From Atrichornis clamosus (lineage: Eukaryota; Chordata; Aves; Passeriformes; Menuridae), in contig WBMZ01008646.1 in assembly GCA_013400975.1 (NCBI GenBank), forward strand, positions 98,925 through 162,924: a stretch of 64,000 bases of DNA, given 5' to 3'. A model generated the notes under the pieces. That model was given only the letters and a program-made list of their open reading frames with translations. It made no database searches and was not told where the DNA came from. Within the stretch, counting starts at the first letter, position 1, and the number at the start of each line of letters is the position of its first letter. Position numbers and translations under genes: made by a program. Positions 42,277 to 64,000 of this stretch are shown one piece after another.

Positions 42277-42818
42277 TGCTGGTTTTGTTTGGGATAGAGA
42301 TAAATTTTTTTCATAGCAATATAGGGCTGTTTTGGATTTGTCTTTCATTATTAGGAGTGTTTGAACAGAGTCAAGGCCTTTTTTTCTTCTCACACCACTC
42401 CATCAGTGGCTGGACTGGGGGTGCACAAGACAGCTTGGAGAGGACACACTGGGACAGCTGACTCCCACTGACCACAGGGACATTCCATACCACAGGGCAT
42501 CATGCTCAGCATATAAAACTAGGGAAAGAAAGAGGAAGGGGGATGACATTTGAAGTGATGGCATTTGACTGCCCACGTCACTGTTACGTGTGCTGGAGCT
42601 CTGCTTTCCTGGGGATGGCAGAACACCTACCTGCCCATGGGAAGTAGTGAATGAATTTCTTGTTTTGTGTGCAGCTTTTGCTTTATCTATTAAACTGTCT
42701 TTATCTCAACTAATGAGTTTTCTCATTCTTCCAATTCCCTCCCTCATCCCATCAGGTGGGGTGTGAATGAGCGGCTCTGAGGGGCTGAGCTGCTGGCTGG
42801 AGTTAAACCACAACGACA
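42277..42818 (+). mobile_element. Solo LTR, avian ERVL-like family, plus orientation
   Basis: The block begins TGCTGGTTTT and ends TAAACCACAACGACA, the TG...CA form of an LTR. It holds a TATAAAA box (42512-42518) and ATTAAA (42689-42694) in the order U3-R-U5. The sequence is close to an LTR family widespread in bird genomes, by recall rather than a database search. AAACC occurs at both flanks, one base off on the left, so the target-site duplication is imperfect. No internal retroviral sequence adjoins it, so it is a solo LTR about 1.3 kb downstream of the TBXAS1 stop. Confidence 0.85.
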
Positions 42819-43729
42819 AAACCATGAGAAGAGATTGGTGCAGTCTCAAGGTCTTTTTTTTTCCTGCAATTTATTTATTCTTGTATTTTTTCTTTAAAAT
42901 TTTTGTATATAACAAAAAATCTCGTGGCACTATAAAAATAAGGAGGCACCTTTGGTTCAAGTCTTGACCTTGTGCCTGCTTAACATAGTCTGCTTGAGGT
43001 TTCCTTAGGTACAGCATCTCTCTTGGTGGTATGCACAGAGAGGTGTTGCAGCAGCAGGAGGAAGAGGCTGACTGCTCAGCTTCACAGCAAGGATTTCTTG
43101 AAGGAGCCATCTGCTCCCTGATGCCTGGCTAGGTCCCTAGTTTCTCTCCAGCAAGCATCTTTTGCTGCCTTTTTCCCACATGCTGCCTGAACACTGAGCA
43201 AATTACTGTATCCTGTTCCTCAGAGATTGTGTCTTTCTCTTTCATTTCTTTTTTTTTTAACCAGAACTGTATAGGTAGTAGTGGTGAAGCACTGACCTGG
43301 CAGTCTTGGAATTGTTGCTATTTCCATGGAGCATCTCTGGGATGCTAAACAGAAGTGCCCTGGTGTAGACATGCTGATTATATGAATTGCTGATGGAGTG
43401 ATTGTTATTTATTTGAAAAGCAACACACGGTATTTACCTTAGTTTCTACACATTATGCATCATTTTTCCCCTCTTGAAAATAGTGTGCTGGAGGTTGATT
43501 TACTGTACAGCTTATACACAGTTGGCAAAAAGCTGGATGGGCCTTGCCTAAAGATTTCTCACCTATCTGAATGAGAAGGAAGCTTATTCCATCTGAAGTC
43601 ATCTGTCAAAGGCTTGTTTATCTTCCTTACATGAATTAGAAGGTTGTTGTGTGCTTCTTTTTGACAAAATATTTGAAGCCTAAATCAAGCTTGTCCCTTT
43701 CTTACATGTGGCTTTGTATAAACTCTTCT

Positions 43730-44515
43730 TCCCAGTCCCTGCCTCTGCAGCTTGGGTGGTATGGCTGGAGCACTTACCATGGAAGACCAAGGCAGAAGTC
43801 ATTGAGTATCTCAGCCTTTTTCATGTCCTGGGTAACCAGAGCTCCTGTTTCCTTCTAGAGAGGGCCCACATTTTCCCTAGTCTTCTTTTTATCACCGACC
43901 TACCTATAGAAGCTTTTTTTGTTGCCCTTGGCATCTCTGGCCAGATTTATTTCTTCGGCTTGCTTCAGCTTTCGTAACCTGATCCCTGGCTGCTTAGATA
44001 ATTTCTCTGTATTTCTCCTAGGTTACCTGTCCTTGCTTCCACACTCTGTAGACTTCTTTTTTGTGTTTGAGCTTATTCAGGAGCCCCTCATTCATCCATG
44101 AAGGGCTCCTGGTATTTTTGCCTGACTTCCTCTTTGTCTGGATGCACGACTCCTGATCTTGGAGGAGGTGATCTTTGACTATTAATGAGCTTTCTTGGAC
44201 CCCTTGTCCCTCCCTCTAATCCTGATCTGTAAGCTCTCAGTGAGCTCCTCATCCATCCCCAGGTGGAGCTCCATGCACTACACCTGGTCACTGACAGAGG
44301 TCGACACCCGCTTCCCATCTCCTCTAACTGTTCCTCCTCTAAAGCCTGTATCCTTGCATTCCAGCACTGCAGCCATAGGAGCCATCCCACCGTGTCTCTG
44401 TGATGCCAGTAAGATCCCAGACCTGCAGGAGTGCACGAGTCTCTAACCCCTGTTTTTATTCTGCGTGCTGCATGTGTTTGCATAGAGGCATTCAAGTTGG
44501 GTCGCAACTTACTGG
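43730..44515 (-). mobile_element. CR1 LINE ORF2 fragment, decayed, with internal deletion
   Basis: Read on the minus strand, the sequence encodes broken pieces of CR1 ORF2: endonuclease-type sequence around 44515-44215 (including ECMELHLGMDEE) and then pre-RT sequence such as KRKSGKNTRSPSWMNEGLL around 44130-44080. Stops and frame changes interrupt it. Near 44215 the endonuclease part joins directly to the later segment, so several hundred bases of a full CR1 are missing. The long open frame that overlaps it on this strand is in a different frame and is not a gene. The 43730 boundary is approximate. Confidence 0.8.
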
Positions 44516-45358
44516 CTGGAGTGGCTGGAATTCCTTTGCACTGCTCTTCAGGTGCTCTCCTGCTGAGCTGTGATCCCTCGCCAGGCTCTGGGCATCTATT
44601 GCTGGCACTGGCATCAAACTGGTATGACTGGGATGCATTGAGGTTCCTCTCCACCAGCGTCATTTCAAATACCGTGTTGACTCCACTGGAAAAGTCAGTC
44701 CTGCAGTGGCTGCAGCTGTGCATCACAATTTACAGGCTTGGAAAATGAACCAAGTCTTTCCCAGCTGCATCCAAGTTGAGCAAGGGCAGTATGTGTGCAA
44801 GTAAACTCATTTGAGTCTGTGCTAACAGGTTTTCAACTGTTCTGCATTTTTCTGGTTAGGAAGTGTTATCTGTTTTCACCTGTCAGTTTGTAGTACTAAG
44901 GAATAGAGAAATTATTTTTGCATCTGAAGTCAGATTTCTGGAAGTGCCTCAACCCTTGTTCTACATGCAGGCTGAGTGAGACAGCTAGAGAAGACAGAAA
45001 AAAGGCTGCCAACTTTCCAGTAATATAGGAAGAACCCCAAGCCATTTGTTCCTTCTAAATAGCAGTTGGTGATACAGTCAGCAGACACTGCAGACATTGT
45101 ACCAGGATACCACACCCTGGCTGTGTGAGCTCAGCAGCCCTTCCACAGGGTGAGCTGTGCTGAGGGATCAGTGAGCCCTCTGGAAGCACACATTTCCAGA
45201 AAAACAAGACACGAGACTGCCAGCAGCTGTCCAGAACAGAAACTGGTAATAATATCACCGTAATCACAGTGTTTGTGCACCCATATAACATGTCCTGAGC
45301 AGACTTGGCTTTAGAATTAATTTTTAAAAACCCCAAAACCCCAAAAAAAAGGCTACAA

Positions 45359-45372
45359 CCCCCCCCCCCCCC
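45359..45372 (+). repeat. C14 homopolymer
   Basis: Fourteen C residues follow CCCCAAAACCCC-type sequence and an A8 run. The exact length is likely unreliable in assembled sequence. Confidence 0.85.
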
Positions 45373-47049
45373 AGCATTATGGTTATACTTGCAACATCAA
45401 AACATAGCTTTATATTCTTAAGTTATGGTGACTATTAGCATTTCTGGTACAACATGTTTCAGTCAACAGCAGGTGGGTCTAGGGACGAACAAGGAAACTG
45501 ATTTTAAAGAATTCCTCTCCTCAGAAACAGCAAGTGTGTTGTCTTGCATTGGTGAGCTGTGAGTTTGTTTAAAATTGGGCACGTCTGTGTTACAAAAGGG
45601 TTTTAGTCATTCTCTGACAGCTGACACAAAGCAAAGGCTGCTTGGTAAAGGAAGGCTTCTATTAAACACATCTTCTGGTTTTTGTAATGATTACAGAAAG
45701 CTGTCAGTATAAAATGGTATTTTTAATGAGGCTGCCGATAGAAAAAAAGCTTTACAGTTTTGTACTTTATAAATAGTATCCCTAGAAAAATGGAGTTGGG
45801 TGTCAGAAATTGTTATGCTTCATTGATTGCAAATTTGAACTATCTGTTCTTACCAGGCATCAAACTGCAGAATTTCCTCTCTGTGTGAGACCTTCTCATT
45901 TCCCTTTGTTAAATATCCTGGACATAGTTTCACCTGCTACGAGACTCTTCTGTGTGTTTACAGTAGAAAACATGGAATTTAAAGCTGACCTGTAAACTAT
46001 GTCATTGCTCGGTTCATACTGGCCCCACTCACCTTCTTCTGACCTTCAAATATCTCATCCATCTCCAAGATGGTTTTTCTCCCTCCACTGCTGGGGCTGT
46101 GGCTGCTTTCAAGGAGGGAGGAGGATTCCCTCAATTGTTAGGATTTTTGCAAATAGAGATAAATTTGTGACCTGAAGCAAGAAGTGCAAGTGTGCTATGG
46201 AGGCACATGAAGTCTATCCCTTGGTAAAACAGGTAAGCACAGTAACAGCCATCCCACCTGGATCTTTTGCTGGATGTACTCCAGGTTAAGCAGCATTTCT
46301 GCAACTCCCCTTTGGCCCACAGGCAGCTCTGAGCAATGGTTCCTAGAAGCAGAGAAACAAAGCTCCTTCTCCAAACCCACCACCACACCTGGCACGTGTA
46401 CGTGCCATCCACCCACGTTCCTCTTGCCCACCAGCCCCTACTCTGCCAGGCTCCAGGTATCCAAACCAGATCCTGCCCCTCCTCTGCTGCTGCCACTTAG
46501 GCTTTTGACACCCACATCTTACAAAATCCGGGCAGAACGTCACGACAAACCTGGCTACAGGTAACACTCGTTACAGGGTGCAGTGTAGTGACTTTGGCCG
46601 GCTGCCAGACCCTCCCCAGCCCTGCAGGTGGGGGATCAGGGTTCATAAACCACCTCCTCCATACCCCACTGCTGGCAGAGCAAAGCTGTTTGGCTTCTGC
46701 TGGCTTTGCCGTCTGTCTTGCCAGGATGGACCCGTTACTGAGAAAGGAAACAACCTTCACAGCTTATCTCTCTCCTCACATGGTGTAGGAGTGGTGAGTG
46801 ACAGATTATTACGCTGTTCCTGCTCAGTTTCTTGCCTTAAGTAGCCAAAAGAGATCCTCCTCACTCAGAAAAGAGGTTCAATATTACTTTTTGTCTAAAG
46901 TTTGGATTTAATGCAAACATCTCTTTAATCTATTCATTTCCAAGCGCAATCCAAACAGCTGTAGAGGGACTCCTGCTACTTAAAAACAGCCTCTAAGAGC
47001 TTCCAAAAACTCACAAGTGTATTGAAACATTGTACTTTCAGTATTGAGA

Positions 47050-49170
47050 GAGAGAAAACAATTAGAAAGAATTTAGTGGTTTGAATACCTGTTTATTTAC
47101 TACACACAAAGAAGTTACCACTGCAGTTTCAAAAGTGGAAAACATGGCAACTTTTCTTTTTCTGTGACAATGGAGGAATAACAGATGACAAAGTACAGGC
47201 ATTTTATTTGCTATTTTACTTATACACACACACAAGCATACACACATTCTCTCCATCAATCAAGTTAAAGGTTTTAAAAATATAATAAAAAATGTCAATA
47301 AAAAATATCTCCACTTCTTGCATGAAAAAAGAATGTTTGTTTCAATTTTCTGGCAAGAGGTTAACATGACTTTAGCTATCCTAGTTCTTACCTGAAATTC
47401 TGGTTATGTTCAGAGGAAGAAAGGCATACTAGTAGTCTCATTTGCCATTAACATGTAGATGAACATTGTTTTTGTTTTGGCAGAAAAACCTTATTCTGCA
47501 CAGGTAGGAAAGCTTTCCTACATAAATGTTATCCTCCTCAATGTACTATTTGCTGGCATGAGATTTATCATTTATGTTCTATTACAAATCTTGCAAAAGA
47601 AATAATATAGTCAACTTGCGTTTCTATATCCTGTGTTTTACTGGGATTAAACACAAATAGGAGTACCTTTAGGTATCATGCTGCTAGTTTTAGAGTTCAC
47701 ATAAAAAGGAGTCTGCACAGCCTGACTCCAGCTAACAATGGCTCAGCTCCTGGTTCACAGTGCTGAAGTAATAAGGAGCTACCCAGTGTATGCCTGTCAA
47801 TCATCATCCAGATGAATTAAAGAGAAGTGGCCCCAGAATACAGCTGGAGATGAGCTTTTTTAGCTCATACAGAAAGTATCTCTTAAGGCTTCTGCAGTAC
47901 ACTACAGCTAACTTATAGCTAACTTAACCATATTAAACCTAGGATAAAGTACCTATCTATGCATCAGCAACTTTTGATCTTAAAAAAATATTTGACAGCT
48001 CAAGTTTTTTGATTGCACACATGTATGCTGTCTGCTCTATTTTCTTCTTCTGCTGGGAATAATTAAATATTCACCCTAACCTTCAGCTTTTGAAGGTTTC
48101 AGCTCTGTGGCTGAAGACCACTTCCCAGGTAAGCACATTTTTCCTGAAAAAAGTCCAAAGATAGCTTGATTACAGAGGTAGCCTGTGAATCACCTGCAAC
48201 CAAAGAGGCAGCACCTAATGAGAGACAGTCACTCACCATCCTTCCCAACAGCTGTAAGACAATTGTGAAGTTCATCCATAGAAACAAGGTACTGATAATC
48301 AAGCAGTACAAGCAGGACATCTCACTCCTAAGTCTGGTATTAAATAACAGCCTGAGTTGCCTCCTCTGCTTCCTCCACAGCACCTGTCAGCACTCTCTCA
48401 TTTGTAGGCACAGTGAAAGTAATGAAAAACTTGTGTTCTCACCAGCATAAAATACAGCATTTATTGGATAGTAAATCAACCAAGTCACACAGCACCAAGC
48501 AACCCTTGTTATGCTTCTATCTTTGGTACTTGTTTTAAATGAGAAGATTAGCAAGGGAAAATAACTCTCTGTTCTTTTTCAGCATGCAAGTTTAATTTTT
48601 GTGGGTTTGTTGGTGCAGATTAAGTAGGGACAAAATAAAGAGCAGTGCTACCAAGAATTTATGCAATGAGTTGAGCACAGAGATTGTACAATGACATTTG
48701 CAAACACCTGAATGTCTACTGGTACAGGAGTCAGATGACTAAAAAACCAGGTTTTATCCAGTTTTGAGTTAAAAGATAGGGAGAGGGACACAGCCTCTGA
48801 CCAAAGAGCACGTGTAAAGACCTATCCTGAAACAGTAACTAAAAATTGTTTAAACTTGGCAGTCATGGCCAGTCCTCATGCTACAACCATCAGCGATTTC
48901 TTCTAATAAATTCAAGAAAAGCTCTAGTAATGTAGGGAAATGTGAGAGCTGCTAAAAAATAGGAGACAGACACAGGATTTTAGGAATTCTAAAACATCCT
49001 CTATGTCTTTTTATGCCTTGTTTTCTATTGCACAGAAAGGACAGAGAATAAATGTTTCTGAACACTCACCTATCTGATCACAGAACTTCCTCAAAATCAA
49101 TTTTTCTCTCTTAAGCCAAAACTAAAAAAATGTTTAAGCCAGTTAAACATAACGATGACAGGTTCTGCTG
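47050..49170 (-). other. PARP12: Presumed PARP12 3' UTR region
   Basis: AT-rich non-coding sequence follows the PARP12 stop. Minus-strand AATAAA hexamers occur at 48460-48465, 47203-47208 and 47092-47097. I cannot tell which is used. No competing gene is visible in the stretch. Confidence 0.4.

Positions 49171-64000
<14,830 letters not shown>

Larger units (their letters stand above)
41008..47049. other. Tail-to-tail intergenic stretch
   Basis: This lies between the TBXAS1 stop and the presumed PARP12 3' end. It contains the solo LTR (42277-42818), the CR1 ORF2 fragment (about 43730-44515) and the C14 run. Remaining open frames are short and unrecognised. Part of it must be the TBXAS1 3' UTR. 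Confidence 0.6.

Noticed and set aside
44088..44726. 212-residue minus-strand open frame, the longest in the window
   Set aside because: It overlaps a CR1 ORF2 fragment in another frame and has no independent protein similarity.

Overview
The window is vertebrate nuclear DNA, almost certainly from a bird. It has intron-rich genes with GT/AG splice sites. It also carries CR1 LINE fragments with the avian 3' end (ATTCTGTG repeats) and several copies of an LTR family that is common in bird genomes. Gene order supports the assignment: TBXAS1 and PARP12 are adjacent neighbours on human 7q34, and here they lie tail to tail.

Layout. Positions 1-34906 contain no exon I can recognise. The likeliest reading is one or more large TBXAS1 introns, holding an LTR-derived block (about 1394-2411), a CR1 fragment (13462-13651), MIR-like and older amniote repeat remnants, and AT-rich stretches that may be conserved non-coding DNA. 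Positions 34907-41007 hold the last four coding exons of TBXAS1 (thromboxane A synthase, CYP5A1) on the plus strand, with the ExxR motif, the PERF motif and the haem-ligating cysteine. Positions 41008-49170 lie between the two stop codons and contain a solo LTR (42277-42818), a decayed CR1 ORF2 segment in antisense (about 43730-44515), and presumably the 3' UTRs of both genes. Positions 49171-64000 hold PARP12 on the minus strand. Twelve coding exons encode 618 residues in one open frame; the N-terminus runs off the right edge inside a CpG-rich block.

The two genes are unrelated in function. TBXAS1 is an ER-bound P450 that isomerises prostaglandin H2 to thromboxane A2. PARP12 is a CCCH zinc-finger/WWE mono-ADP-ribosyltransferase, interferon-inducible in mammals. 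Nothing suggests an operon-like or novel multi-gene system.

The most notable points are a near-perfect 542/543-bp tandem duplication joined by a single N in PARP12 intron 8 (probably an assembly artefact), an LTR remnant in PARP12 intron 2 with an inverted core, an LTR downstream of TBXAS1 that carries the only poly(A)-type signal I found there, and a 10-residue tandem duplication in PARP12 exon 3.
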